A stretch of 64,000 bases of DNA from Isochrysis galbana (GCA_018136815.1 CM030933.1:7008676-7072675); one strand, 5' to 3'. Positions 32,801 to 43,044 are shown, counted from the stretch's first letter. Made by a program: numbers and translations. The notes: generated by a model from the letters alone, not told the origin.

Positions 32801-33225
32801 GGCGTATGCACCCTCGAGTTGTTGGCGACGGCAGCAACACTCGGCCCGTACGCATCCAAAAGCGCCTGCCACGTCTCGCGCTGCTCAAGCTCGCCCTGGC
32901 GCTGGCACTGCTCGAGCCGGCGACCAACGTCGGCACGCCGTTCGAGACAGCTCTCAACGCGGTTAGCGGCGGCGGCCACGTTGGCGTCCGGCTGGTCGGT
33001 CTGGTGCTCTGTGCAGCTGTGTGCTCTCTCGAGCTCCGCTGAAGCTTGCGTGAGCTCGCTGTCGACACTGCTCATCTCGAGTTCAAGCGGCGCAACCGCC
33101 TCAGCGAGCGCGGCCTCGGCGGCGCGGACGGCGCGCGTCACCTCGGCGAGCGCGTCCCCCTCGAGACGCAGGATCAGACTCTCGACCTGCTGGCGTAAGC
33201 CGAGCGGCGCCACCTCGGCCCCCAT
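29842..33225 (-). CDS. PDZ, coiled-coil and fibronectin type III protein
   Basis: The start ATG at 33225 (MGAEVAPLGLRQQVESLILR) gives 1127 residues in one exon. In-frame ATGs further upstream lie in CT/G low-complexity DNA and were rejected. The order is: N-terminal coiled coil (about 15-125); a PDZ-like domain (about 238-315: GMGLSLTN, VVGKLAPGSAAAQSGIREGD, VVIACDGEYLG); a fibronectin type III domain (about 360-455, YYQLQWRMVQESPW...SYQFRVRACDAMGHW); a long Ala/Glu/Arg coiled coil (about 465-850); then two more fibronectin domains (about 885-1080, YEFRVRAANAQGDWGPWSD and YELQWKEVSSSCWEGS). There is no signal peptide or membrane span, so it is probably an intracellular scaffold, perhaps cytoskeletal. 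Partners are unknown. Confidence 0.8.
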   Translation of the reverse strand: MGAEVAPLGLRQQVESLILRLEGDALAEVTRAVRAAEAALAEAVAPLELEMSSVDSELTQASAELERAHSCTEHQTDQPDANVAAAANRVESCLERRADVGRRLEQCQRQGELEQRETWQALLDAYGPSVAAVANNSRVHTPAEAQSEPEAQPELPFLALLVEVVQQGPEHGSGTTAIDTCSGLIDEEFTVMSQPGVEGEEAMVVHEVDGRHVALTRCYKPAVLDSFARLPASFSKDKSLLLLRVEVRPREGEGMGLSLTNVNVVGKLAPGSAAAQSGIREGDVVIACDGEYLGSSMLSQVIKRGPLSHSFGVLRSVDGIGASAELAEEADAPLSAGSTVLPGVERAGSDTAVDEGPLGGVNFVQLEPTDGSAITVAWELNAASANLDVSYYQLQWRMVQESPWESTPAASQLAISKVTKKNLQPAGSYQFRVRACDAMGHWLPFTETPVTIRPDGAEATLPPVNHLAHIEALKKQRDELLVECERKVAGARQEFAVELAELDRWKARCEAAEKAIDPAEKERCFLLAKQEARKDVEQEAQVKIAIVMRNAAADIRDKVNAAEARTAATVERAVAETTKRLEEKAAIDKRNALRQMEEAYDARLVALQTRLGAGAQQHAQYLEGRHRDEINLAVKAALLEAERASSQRQARAVEEAVEAAIKETADGHKHALDQLAQQVVSLKRQLQLASRCQSMAEAQNVDEARRHRDELKQAAATAMAEAHAAAERQYKPQIDELRNRIRAQAEAYAESRAKALEFNRMIEEEDTNSNGDVSPGSSVHKSNEEEALAREDKPDTFERMGTASTKSKSRINDSDSESREALKARLTKAKATIKTLEERLEHALQQPQTEANVEAANLISDNLRNACNELADMEEALSIPSLALSCAPVAAAASAFSIAVDWLPPSGACRFHLQWREAGETRWLDSKASEELKTACCTKAALRTLAAYEFRVRAANAQGDWGPWSDVSQQTTPSLTLDKAPSRPLTKLLSGGRVKVSWAPPKVASTVLRYELQWKEVSSSCWEGSDTITVTQSDYVASGFYHLSAAYTFRVRAELKTQPVARWTEFGPPSAPVQPTVVQALPAPSMRSSRQAGDMRRPIEQQQPKALHLKQGAALTPSGNRALALDD

Positions 33226-33239
33226 CTCCGACAGTCTCT

Positions 33240-33275
<36 letters not shown>

Positions 33276-33720
33276 CCCCCCCCCCCCCTTCTCCCTCCCT
33301 CTCCTCTCTCCCTTCACTCTCTCTCGCTCGCTCGGTCGCTCGCTCCCCCCCCCCTCCCGGGAAAGGAGAAAAGGAGGAATGAAGGAGAGAAGGGGAGGGA
33401 GAAGAAGAGAGAATGAAAATATAGGGGGACGCAGGGAGAGAGAGAGGAGACATCTCGCGGGGTGTGGGAAGGGGGAGAGAAGGAGAGAGAGAGAGAGGAG
33501 AGAGAGAGCACGGAAGGAAGGGGGGGCGGCGGGCGGCGGGCACTCGCGCGAGACGACCGAGCCCCCCCCCCGCCCCCCGCCCCCCCGCCCCCCGCCCCCG
33601 CCCCCCGCCCCCGCCCCCCGCCCCCCGCTCCCCCCGCCCCCCACGCGCTCTCTCTCGTCCCTTGTCGCCCCCCCCCCCCCCCCCCCCACCCCCCCGGCCC
33701 CCACCACAGCCATTTCTGGC
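33226..33720. repeat. CT, GA and C-rich low-complexity tracts
   Basis: The sequence has CT dinucleotide runs (33230-33275), purine-rich GAGA tracts (33365-33530), and C/G tracts of CCCCCGC repeats with a long C run (33565-33690). It lies directly upstream of the FN3/PDZ start and probably covers its 5' UTR and promoter. Confidence 0.85.
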
Positions 33721-35414
33721 GATGCCCACAGCTGAGAAAGTTGCCCCTAGCTAGCGCCTTTGCGGGGTCGATGCACGAACGCTCCGGCTCGTGACGCCCC
33801 ATGGTCCTCCCATTCCACTCGCTCGCGCTGGGTCTCACTCGCTCGCGCTGGGTTTGGTTTGCGCTCGCGCTCGCGCTGGAATCGTTTGGCCTTGTGCACC
33901 GACACGAATTTTCAGAGGCACGCCGCGCGTATAGAGCCCTAGAATTAGCCCACACAGGCCCACATGCTCATGCACGAGCTTACGAGCTTGAGAGCTAATA
34001 AATTCACAGACTCGAGATCTTCCTTGTTTTGTATAGGCGGACGTTCAGCATACAGCACAAGTGGTACGTGGGTCTGGTGCATGAGGAGATAGGTGAGCCA
34101 GCGCTTGATTTTGAATCGTGGGATCGTGGGCTCAGCAAGCTTTCCAGCCTGCCATCCCATAAACATAAACTGAGTGGCTGTAGAAGAGTGGAAGCCTTAG
34201 GCCTTAGGTCGCCCGAATGGGCTCATGAGCGACGCGCACAGTCCCGCCTGACCGCCCTGCTGAGAGTTCATCCCTTGCACCCCTGCAGCGACGCCGACTC
34301 CATGTAAGAAAATGGGCCGCCGGAGACGAATCTCGAATCTCGTCGAATTTATGCTGGCTGCGCGGGTGACTACTTGTGTCATAAATTGTATAGATCTACC
34401 TACTGCATATACAGTAGACAGGCAGTCCACACTCATGCATAATCAGCAGTTTTCGTCGTGTTTTGGGCGAGTGGAATGAGGGCAGACATGGACGCTTCTC
34501 TTTCTCTTTAAACTCAATTCCTTGTTTTATGAGTTGAAATGGAAATGAAGCTGCCACCTTACGAAACGATATTTTTTTTCGATAGCGACGCCAAGTACCA
34601 AGTATATTTAGTCAAAATTCCGATGTGTGATGTGTTCACGTCGTCATAAGGATAAGGGGACAGATTGGCTAAAGGGCTTGGACAAAGCCCGCAAAAATGA
34701 GAGAGAGAAAAGTGAAAAGTCCGTCGGGGAGCGAGAATTCTCGGCACGGACACTTGAGGAGTTTCACCTGAAGGCGTCCGAGCGAGCGCTTGTCGATGTC
34801 AAATGGCCCTGGCGTCGGGCCGGATCGAATCGAGGCATTCCTGCGGTGCGAGGGGCCAGGATGGGTCAATGCGACTTTTTGCGACCCTTAACCCTTAAGA
34901 ACCAGCGTGCGACCTACCAGTGACCCCCCACCCTGCTCGCGAGAGCTCTGTCTGGGATCTGCATGGCCACCACCTCCAGGCCATTCTTCAGCCGATCACG
35001 CGTGATCGGACGTCGCGGAAGCTCCGCGTTTCTAAGACTGATGCGCCCCACATTCACCGCTCTGATTCCTTCCCGTAAGCGACCGTCTCAATTTCCCAAA
35101 ATAGACCGCCACGCGCGGGGCAAGGGAGAAGGGAGGGGGTCCGCTCACCGACGCCATTGCCTTTCGTGAGGTGTGGGGTGGGAGGGGGTTGGGGTTGTTA
35201 TTCGGAGGGGGGATGCAGTTGGCGGGGTAGGTAGGGGGGGGGGGGCTTCGGAATCCTTGGACACCCAGGAACCAGGGGAGGTGGAAAATAGTGGTTAAAA
35301 AGAGTGTGTCAGTGTGTGACCGGGCTATGATCACACCGAGCAGAATATAAAAAGATTTTTGCTACCTTTACACCAATACCAAATCTACGTATCTCTTCAT
35401 CATCACACTCCTGA
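33721..35414. other. intergenic, no supported gene
   Basis: A small frame near 34029-34307 (RRTFSIQHKWYVGLVHEEIG...) follows a possible acceptor (TTTTGTATAG) and could be a lone exon or relic, but no family is recognised. G runs lie near 35235-35247. Otherwise nothing is seen; the right part is the sialidase 3' flank. Confidence 0.4.
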
Positions 35415-36791
35415 TTATTGAATACCTCCCAGAGGCGAATCCCCTCCCATCAAAACACGTGCAAAGGAAATGCGTTGGGCATTGAATAATGGAGAATCGA
35501 CCAAGAACGAAATCCACTCAAACCAGGATGACCAAAAATATAAGCCGCCACTCTCAAATAGGATTCCAATCGCATCAGCGTCGCCTCCTCGGTCATGTCT
35601 CGTTCCCACGATATAGCTCCATAAGTTCGTGAAGAGCAACCACCAACACAACGTGCATTGGGCTCGGAAGTCATTTCCTCCATGCATTTTGTGCGGAGAG
35701 GCGTCTTGGGCATTAGAGAGAACGAGGATGGACGAATATGCGGATGGCCCTCGCTCAACGATGACGCTCCGTGGCCAGGTGTAGCCGCCGTCATCAGAGC
35801 GAAAGATTGTCATCCGCGAGCGCCGAAGTCTGGCATCGGGCTTTGCGAAGAAGAGCGGGCCAGGTGAAATTGATTTGTTATATGTGAGGGACACATTGCG
35901 AACGAGCGGCAGCGGCACTGCAAGCGATGCTTGCACACCAGTCTGGCGCGGCTCCTTTAGGACAACGGTCCGGAAGGTTCGGAGTGGATGCAAGTCTTCT
36001 GCATGCAATGTGTGTATCCACCGAGGCCCTGCACTTATTTCGCGCGACTGAAGCAGGAGCTCACCATTCTGCAGTTGCACAAGCGCTGCTTCGTCGGTAT
36101 GGTCTCCGGCAAAGCCATCGACAATATTCCAAGTCTCACCAGCATCATGTGAAACAATGATATGCGAACGTGGACCTTCATCACCGGTCTCAGAGCCGCC
36201 ATCGTGATTGCAAGCAGCGATTATCGTTCCATTTGCAAGTGCTACACCTGTTCCACCTGGTCCCGTGGCGTACCAAGTCCATGAATCTCGTTTTACCATA
36301 CTCGTGATCTCTCGTGGTGAGCTGTTCCACGTCAAGTCCCCAGTCTGATCGATAGTGGCTGAAAAAAGCCATACGCGTCGAGATTCGGCTGCGGAGACTT
36401 TTCTCTGTCTGATCTCTTCGTCATAAGCGTCATGTGCATTGGAGCAAGCTAGCAATAGCAATCTTCGCGATTCTGGCAAGTAGATGGGCAGCGGATTGCC
36501 AAGGGTGCCATCTGATAGGACGGGGTCGCCTAATTGTCCCGCCGTACTCAGGAGGGTGAGCCCATCTCTTGGCTCCCAGGACCTTCCTCCATTGAATGAC
36601 TGCCGATACACCAGATCGATCCGCCCGCAGTCGCCAATTCCTTCGCGTGCCTCCGCGAATGCCAGCAGAGGCCCAGCGCTACCGAGCTCAACCAGTGCAG
36701 GAATCCGAAATTGAGGATAGCCTGCCAGGCCCTGCCAGAAAACGTCCGTTCGCCACGACAGGCTCCCCTGATTGCCCATCCGACCCTCCAA
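35415..36791 (-). CDS. sialidase-like (GH33-type) six-bladed propeller protein
   Basis: The 458-residue reading has the sialidase landmarks in order: FRIPAL (28-33) with the first triad Arg; EAREGIGDCGRIDLVYRQS; and three Asp-box type turns, SFNGGRSW (65-72), SHDAGETW (214-221) and SDDGGYTW (332-339). A late GPSAYSS (Tyr352) sits where the nucleophilic Tyr is expected, and GILFESG comes near the end. Family enzymes hydrolyse terminal sialic acid or related nonulosonic acids (Neu5Ac, KDN) from glycans. About 45 residues separate YSSILVLS from DAIGILFE, longer than usual, which may be an insert or an unspliced intron. The N-terminus may lie in an upstream exon: a frame near 37863 on the same strand encodes a hydrophobic anchor (SFAAIAALATCITLITTAIT), but no splice was proven. 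Confidence 0.78.
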   Translation of the reverse strand: MEGRMGNQGSLSWRTDVFWQGLAGYPQFRIPALVELGSAGPLLAFAEAREGIGDCGRIDLVYRQSFNGGRSWEPRDGLTLLSTAGQLGDPVLSDGTLGNPLPIYLPESRRLLLLACSNAHDAYDEEIRQRKVSAAESRRVWLFSATIDQTGDLTWNSSPREITSMVKRDSWTWYATGPGGTGVALANGTIIAACNHDGGSETGDEGPRSHIIVSHDAGETWNIVDGFAGDHTDEAALVQLQNGELLLQSREISAGPRWIHTLHAEDLHPLRTFRTVVLKEPRQTGVQASLAVPLPLVRNVSLTYNKSISPGPLFFAKPDARLRRSRMTIFRSDDGGYTWPRSVIVERGPSAYSSILVLSNAQDASPHKMHGGNDFRAQCTLCWWLLFTNLWSYIVGTRHDRGGDADAIGILFESGGLYFWSSWFEWISFLVDSPLFNAQRISFARVLMGGDSPLGGIQ

Positions 36792-37970
36792 GGGCCCTTA
36801 CCCTTTCTTTCACCGCGTCCTAAAGCGAGCGAAGATTGCTCTGGGCGCTCAAATTCTCAATGCGTGCTCTCTTCCCCAAATACAATAACGCATCTCTCTC
36901 TCTCTCTCGGCCTCCTTCCCTTGGTTCGCTCGTTCCGTCGCCGGCGGTTGGCACCCCGCCTGAAGCTTGCTACCCTCCTACTCGTTCTCTCCTCTTTGCA
37001 CGGGCAGCGAGGACTCTCTCTCCTCTTTCCCCGGGCGGCCCCGCCTCCTCCAAGGCTACGGATTGCCAGTATATATAACTGCAAGGCAGGGATTTGGTTC
37101 CGGGGATACAATAGAAGCCTCAGGGAATCCCGGACAAAAGCATTCCCTTGGGAACAACGGGGAATGGACGCGGAGACGGGGGCGGACACTCGCGCCGACC
37201 TCGCCCTGCCATGTGCGTCAGGCGCTTCAGAACCGCCGCGAGCTCCCCGGCCGGGCGTAGGCGCGCATTGGGCATCCCGGGTGTGATGTTCTGGAGGTGG
37301 TGAGCCGCCGCGTCCCCTGGCCACACTTCTCCGCTCTTCCGGGGCCCGTTCGACCCGCCTGTTGCGGACGCCATCCCGGTAGTCAGATGGCAGGTCGAGC
37401 GGGCCCCAAGGCCTCCTCTTCGGCTGGCAGGTGGAGAGGGTTAGAGAGAGAGGGACAAGACGGCCAAGGAAGGAGGCACGGGCGCTGCGAGGACGCGGCG
37501 AGGGTGGATGCGGCAAGGGCGGCGGCAGTGAGAGCGGAGGTGCGATGGTGGCGAGGCTGGGGCGGCGACGAGAGCCGAAGTGGCAAGGGTGGTGGCAACA
37601 GCGGACGGCGTTCGATGTGGATGGCGGTGAAGGTGGCAGCCACGAGGGACGCGGTAAGGGCGACGCGCGGCGGGGCGAGGGCGGCGAGGGCGTGGTGGAC
37701 AGGGTAGATGGCGGGGGCAAGGGCATTCGCAGAGGAGGCGAGGGGCGGGCAACCAACGTGATGGCTGTAGTAATGAGAGTGATGCAGGTGGCGAGGGCGG
37801 CTATGGCGGCGAAGGAGGAGGAGGCTAGTGAGCCAGGGCTCGCCACTTCACTCCATTCCATCCTGTCGGCATACTGCTCACACTGGTGCACAAGCAATTT
37901 TGGTGGATATGTGGTGCTTGAGCACGTAAGTTGAAAGTTGTAGATTTCTGTAGATACTTTTTGATGGTGT
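36792..37970. other. sialidase upstream region with possible N-terminal exon
   Basis: On the minus strand from about 37863, MEWSEVASPGSLASSSFAAI leads into a hydrophobic segment of about 20 residues and then a Pro/Ser-rich stretch. This could be a signal-anchor exon of the sialidase gene. The remaining sequence up to 36857 is Arg/Pro-rich and not convincing as coding DNA. CT repeats occur at 36893-36910. Confidence 0.3.
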
Positions 37971-37979
37971 ATGAATATG

Positions 37980-38130
37980 TCAAAAAAAAACTTCTTAACA
38001 GTCTCGCCGCGCGCGCGACCCTGCACAGCCTCTTATGCAGCCACGCCCGCTTCCCTTATCCCCCCTCCACCTGCCTTGCGGCTCGTCCCCTCGTTCGTGC
38101 TCTACCTAGTACCTAGCTAGGGGCTGGGGC
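37980..38130 (-). mobile_element. LINE 3' end, inverse orientation
   Basis: It begins AAAAAAAAACTTCTTAACAG then CTCGCCGCGCGCG, and continues through AGCCACGCCCGCTTCCC and CACCTGCCTTGCGGCTC. These are the LINE 3' UTR blocks also seen reversed at 55137-55280. Confidence 0.7.
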
Positions 38131-38323
38131 TGGGTGTAGTATGTTTCCAGTGGCAGGCGGTGTGCACCGATTCTCGCTGGCTTTCCTTACTCCTTCTTCT
38201 TGCGCCATCGGGCTACCGGCTGTTGCGTGTTTCCTCTTTGTATTGAGTGTTGGGCGCTTGTAGGTTAGCGTATCTATGGGCATCCGTCCGGTGAGGCGCG
38301 GGTCGCGGCGGGGGCACGCGCGA

Positions 38324-38885
38324 TCAGGCTAGCCGTTCCGCCATGTTAAGCGCTTGTGTTATTAGAGATAGGTTCGTATTCATGACTAGGGTTCCTTTAT
38401 CGTTAGTACTTAGTAGTAAAGATGGGGGTGCTGAGTTCTCGTGGCGACTTGATCTTAGGCTTCCTGCCTTGGGAAGCCTTGTTCGTACGTGCGGTCGAGA
38501 TTCCGTCCGGGGGCTCAAGGCCTCTAACTCTAACGAGGGCCGTGAACCTGCTCAGAGTTCTTTCGATGACCGGCACGTGGTGAAAGGTATAGTGGTCGAA
38601 TTCTACTCTGTAGAAGTCGCCTATTATGTATCTCCATGCTATGAGGTAAAGGGCTTTTAGGCTGTCGGGCGTCGGCGCGTTCGGGTATGCAAACAGTCCG
38701 TCTTTGGTCTTCTGAGCCGTCGTTCTGTTTCTTGTGGGGTTGCATCCCGCCACGGTCTCTATGGTTTGAAAGATCTGTAGTGTGGTGGATCGTATGGAGC
38801 TGTGGGTGTGGTGCCATGGCGGGGAAATCCGGTAGAGGGGTACGATTCCATGGATTTCGTACCCCAGGGGGGTACATTGTAGCAC
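38324..38885 (-). pseudogene. LINE ORF2 C-terminal remnant
   Basis: The minus strand reads TKDGLFAYPNAPTPDSLKAL, YLIAWRYIIGDFYRVEFDHY and GRKPKIKSPRELSTPIF. After a frame change it gives KGTLVMNTNLSLITQALNMA and ERLA. This parallels the ORF2 end at 46611-47411 and is frameshifted near 38410. Confidence 0.8.
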
Positions 38886-39109
38886 AAAACATTTTAACCG
38901 TGATGGTGAGGTCGTCGGCGACGGAGGAGAATGTGATGATGTGCCCGATGGACGACTCCTCGGCCATCTCTTGCGCCATCGGGCAGTCGGTCGTCGTGCG
39001 TGATTCGCGTGGTGATTTTCACGTTAAACTTTGGGTTTGGGGTGTTGTGGCTTGAGAAGGCGTTGTTGCCGGGTTGTGTTGGTTGTTGGTTGGGCGTGCG
39101 TCGGTGAAT

Positions 39110-39331
39110 TAGGCTAGTCTCTAGTCTCCCTGCCATATCAAGTGCTTGTGCCACTAGAGCCAGGTTATTGTTCATCATGAGGGCGCCTCTGGCGTTCGTT
39201 TTGAAGATCGGGGCACTGAGTTCGCGTGCGTCCTTAATTTTCGGCTTCCTGCCTCTGGAGGCTTGGCTCGTCCTCGCTGTCGAGGTTTTGTTGGAGGGAG
39301 AGGGGGGGTTGGAGAGCGATGGGCTGGCCAC
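39110..39331 (-). pseudogene. second LINE ORF2 C-terminal remnant
   Basis: It reads SRGRKPKIKDARELSAPIFK then ARGALMMNNNLALVAQALDM and AGRLE, the ORF2 terminal block again. It sits about 220 bp from the previous remnant and derives from a separate copy. Confidence 0.75.
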
Positions 39332-39516
39332 GACAGGCCAAGACGCGCGAGGTAGGCGAGCCTGGCACTAAGAGAGTGGGTCAACCGGGCAGTGGGCTCC
39401 TGGCAAGCCACCATCAGGCGCGCGGGCATGGGTGGTTCCTCCCCCATGGCAGGGGAGGAGTGGAGAGAGGGGGGGGCTTGCGCCCCCCCATGGGCGAACT
39501 AAGTATAAACTTAGTT
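39300..39516 (-). mobile_element. RA element fragment with intact 5' hairpin
   Basis: The hairpin is at 39497-39516 on the minus strand, followed by the GGGGGGGC..GCCCCCCC hairpin and GGAGGAACCACCC block. It is truncated where it meets the ORF2 remnant near 39300. Confidence 0.72.
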
Positions 39517-39705
39517 GAATCAATAGGAAGAGCGCGACGACTAGGACACGCGACGGTATGTGCCACACTCAAGGTTGGAAGCCAAGCTGATGCGCACATT
39601 GCGTCAGCTCCTCCGGTTGCTGTGCCACTACAGCTCACGAGGAATCCGCTGCAAACGGCATTGAAGCATTCCGCGCACCGTATGGTGGGACGTACGGCGT
39701 CGAAC

Positions 39706-41140
39706 TCATCTGGCCTTCTTGTCGTCAACAGACTTCTCCTCTTTCTTCTCCTCGCTGAACGTGAGCAGAGGCTTGAGCTCGCCACGCGCAACAGCAGTTA
39801 TGAGGGAGGAGAGAATGCAAGCAGGAACCAAGTACAAAAGTGCCGGCTGTGCTGAGTCGAAGAAATGCATCACGCTGACCGTAAGACCCAAGCCCATTAT
39901 ATAGGACACAAGATTCACGTAAAAATATGGTTGGGAGGCCAGTGTCTGCTTGGCATCAAACCGAAGCATCATCGCCACGAAGATTCCCTGCGCAAGAGAA
40001 CGCACGGTGTGAGACACGAGGGTAAGCGACAGCAGAGCGCAAACCATACCGGTACCAACAGGTCTCGCGGCGCCTCACCGGAATGACGATGTCGCCGAGG
40101 CCGAGCATGGAGAATGGCATGGGCTTCACGCCTAGCGCCTTGGGGAACATGAGCTTGATCGGAGCATTAAGCCCCTTGGCGACTGACACCATGACCTCCG
40201 TCCCGAAGACCCAGAAAACGTCGTACAAGAACAAACCGCATAGGAGGATGACACCAATGACGTATGAGCCCAGTGATAGCATCTCGATTCCTTGGATCGA
40301 GAAGGCGCAACCGAGGAGATTATTCAAATACCACGCCTTTGTCACAGCATATGCGACAGAGATGGCGGCGCAGGCCACGAAGAGAGCCACATCAAGAAGT
40401 GTGAAGGAGAAATGGATCCGGTCTGCACGAGGGGTGCAGGCACTAGGGTGAGGCTCGCGGACAAGTGACGCAAGCCTCAAAGGAGGGCAGCAAAGCAACA
40501 CGGTGCCCTGTGCACCAGCTGAACGCTCCACTCACCGCTGTCCTCTCGCTCAGACTTCCAGAACTTATAGTGAAAATTGACGGTAAATTTCTTCAGGTTG
40601 TGGGCACCCAACATGTCCACAACCGGGGGCTGCGCAGCTCCATACAGGCCAAAGGCACCCAGACCGGCAAAGTAAACAGAGATGAGGAAGTCAAGGTATT
40701 CCTTCTTGATGAGCTTGACCACCAGGTATAGCCCAAACAGCACGCAGGACCCAATTAGCGGGAACTGCATTGCGTCCTTCTTTGAGACCACCTCGACCTG
40801 AGCCGTAGCGAGCACATGCAGCAAATTCCGGTGAAAAAGCCTCCTCCAACAATTTCTCGAGCCATGATGGCCACAGAAAGACGAACAATGACGGCGTCCA
40901 CCACACCGGCCGCGGTTCACACCCTGACGCCTGAGAGCAGAGTGGGGTTGCACGCACCTGCGACTCTCCCGGCGCCTTCAGCGACTCGAGCAGCGAGCGC
41001 TGGCATCCAATCCAGACAAGGAGCGGGCCCATGATAAGTAAATGGAGGTAGGGGTGGACGAGGACGAGCTGCGGGACCACAAGCATCGCAAGAACGCCCG
41101 CGTAGGCGAGCATGAGCCCTGGCACGTCGTTCGTCGGCAT
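39706..41140 (-). CDS. signal peptide peptidase (intramembrane aspartyl protease)
   Basis: Four exons phase exactly: complement(40958..41140), (40536..40797), (40079..40422) and (39706..39987), giving 356 residues. The introns are 160, 113 and 91 bp, all GT-AG. Catalytic motifs: YD at 215-216 in LFLYDVFWVFGTEVMVSVAK, GLGD at 256-259 in SMLGLGDIVIPGIFVAMM, and PAL at 311-313. About nine membrane segments are visible, and the Lys-rich tail (EEKKEEKSVDDKKAR) fits an ER-retained type. The enzyme cleaves leftover signal peptides and other type II membrane stubs within the ER membrane. The start at MPTNDVPGLM is chosen because it sits directly before the first membrane segment; the frame is open upstream but low in complexity. 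A 49-bp piece of the last exon recurs at 41863-41911. Confidence 0.95.
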
Positions 41141-41862
41141 CGCGCAGTCTGAAAGAAGAGGCAGAAGAAGAGAAGGGAGGAAGAAGGGAGGGAGGGTGGT
41201 CGTCAAAGAGCGAGAGAGAGGGGGAGAGAGAGGGTTGGGAGAGGGTTGGGAAAGTGAGCGGGAGGGAGGAGTGGAGAGTGAGTGCACAAGCGGCTGCTGT
41301 AGCGCGGGCTGGGCGCAGCTCGCGCTCATGGTGAATGGTGGCAGAGCCTCACCACCACCGCCGCCGCCCTCGCTCCGTCTGCCCTGGAGGGGAAGGGAGG
41401 ACACAGAGAACAGAGAACCCCCGAGAGAGTGTACTTCGAGAGGCTGCGCAGAAGTGCTTGGGGCTCCTATGGATTCAGAAAGAAAGGGGCAGAAGAGATA
41501 GAACATGGAGGAGGAGGAGGAGGTGGCACTGAGGTAGGAATGGCGGAGAGGGAATGCTAAAATTCATGGATAAATACATCCTAAGAGGGAAGAGAGCGCG
41601 CGGCATCATCGATGATGGTCTCACGCACTCGACCGCGGCCGCGTGTTCTCTCTTCTCTCTCCTCCCCCGTCGTCGCCTCCACGACTCCAAACTCCAAACT
41701 ACTATTATGTAGGAGTAAAGTAGAGTGGCCTACAACTGATTCTTCTCCTCCTCTCTCTCTATGTACTAGGAGTACTCTACCATACTCCACGAACTCTTTT
41801 TCTCTAGAGTAGAGCCTAGCTACTCCAGCTCTACTATAGAGATAGCTAGAGTAGGAATACTA

Positions 41863-41911
41863 CAGTTATGAGGGAGGAGAGAATGCAAGCAGGAACCAAG
41901 TACAAAAGTGC
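41863..41911 (+). repeat. 49-bp copy of signal peptide peptidase exon sequence
   Basis: It is identical to 39795-39843, which lies inside the last exon of the signal peptide peptidase gene (coding around YLVPACILSSLI). Same orientation, about 2.1 kb away, upstream of that gene. The flanks differ on both sides. Confidence 0.93.
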
Positions 41912-42002
41912 GTGTAAAGGTGACTCGGGACTCTGCGAGCCAAAAGCCAAAAGCAAAAATCAACAGGGCCCTGGTGTGGCAGGTGGCCCTGGCGCCTCTC
42001 TC

Positions 42003-42540
42003 GCGGTAGGGCGATGGGGCCATCAGCCACTCCTTCACTCCCTCCTCCTGCCTTGCGGCTCCTCCCCTTGTCCTAGGGCGATCAAGCAGCTATTTTAACT
42101 TCTAAGGGTTAAAATTGTCCAAGTCAAGATTGACGATTCATCACGAGATTTTTGGATATGCTGACCGGATAGATGTAACTAACACATATCCGGTGCCCTT
42201 TGGGTCCCGGGCCCCCCAATGTACAATAGCCGGTAGCCCCCACAGCGATGCGCAACAAAAAAAGCAAAACCAGGCCAGAAAACCCTCTCGACTATCGCGG
42301 AGGGCCGACGTCCGACGCGAGCGCGATGCAACGTCTACGATCAGGACAACCAACAGAGGGAGCGGGGGGAAGGAGGGAGCGGGGGGAAGGAGGGAGCGGG
42401 GGGCAGAGTAGCAGGAGCGGAGAGAGCAGGACGCGGGGGCAGAGCACCACTTTGGAACTAAAGTACTCCTATATTCTACGAGTCGTTCTTTCCTGTAAAC
42501 GCGGGGGAATGGCTGGTGGCCCCATCGCCCTACCGCGGGC
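42003..42540. repeat. segment bounded by 28-bp inverted repeats
   Basis: The block CGCGGTAGGGCGATGGGGCC (from 42003) and its reverse complement GGCCCCATCGCCCTACCGCG (ending near 42537) extend to 28 bp with one mismatch. Between them is a block at 42090-42160 that also occurs, diverged and inverted, at 60425-60487 (TTTTAACTTCTAAGGGT / AAGTCAAGATTGA). Purine tandem repeats GGGGGGAAGGAGGGAGC lie at 42365-42405. It could be a small inverted-repeat element; no transposase is present. Confidence 0.5.
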
Positions 42541-43044
42541 GCGGGCGTCAGGGCCACCTCCAGACTCGTTTCATCTGTTTGGCTCGTTTTACCCATCCCG
42601 CGCACCCCCCTTCCCCCCCCACTCCCCCCCTCCCCAGCTCCTGTCGCCCCCCCCCTCTCTCCCCCGCGGTCGTCGCCCCCCCCCGCCTGCTCATCGGCTA
42701 GCTAGACTTCCCCAACAAGCTCTTCTCTGGACTGGGGATGATACTCCACAAACTACACACATAAACCATCTCTTTAAGGGGTCGTCCCCCCGCCCACTTC
42801 ATCTCTCTATGAAAGAGACACAATCATATCAAGTGAAGATTACCTTTCTCTCCCTCTTTTCCAGTTAAACTTACCGGCACCTCGCCTGAGGAGAGGAGAC
42901 TGCGGCACCGGCGCGCGCCTACTTCCGCCTCCCCTCCCCCCCAGCCCTCCCCCCTCCCACCACCGCCGCCACCCTCGCCCCTCCTCCTCCGCCCCCCCCC
43001 CTCCTGCCCCCTCTAGCCTCGCTTCCTTGCCTCTCCGCCTGTCG

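Noticed and set aside
33226..33729. N-terminal extension of the PDZ/fibronectin protein (open frame upstream to 33729)
   Set aside because: The extra 168 residues are Gly/Arg/Ser/Pro runs encoded by GA, CT and C tracts; the convincing protein starts at the ATG at 33225.
39520..39705. Plus-strand frame with RRLGHATVCATLKVGSQADA as a gene fragment
   Set aside because: It lies in the 3' flank of the signal peptide peptidase gene, continues into an RA element and has no recognisable domain or splice partner.
40477..40953. Single-exon reading of the signal peptide peptidase middle region as a separate gene
   Set aside because: Splice-site analysis shows it is exon 2 of a four-exon gene; the extra ends are intron translation.
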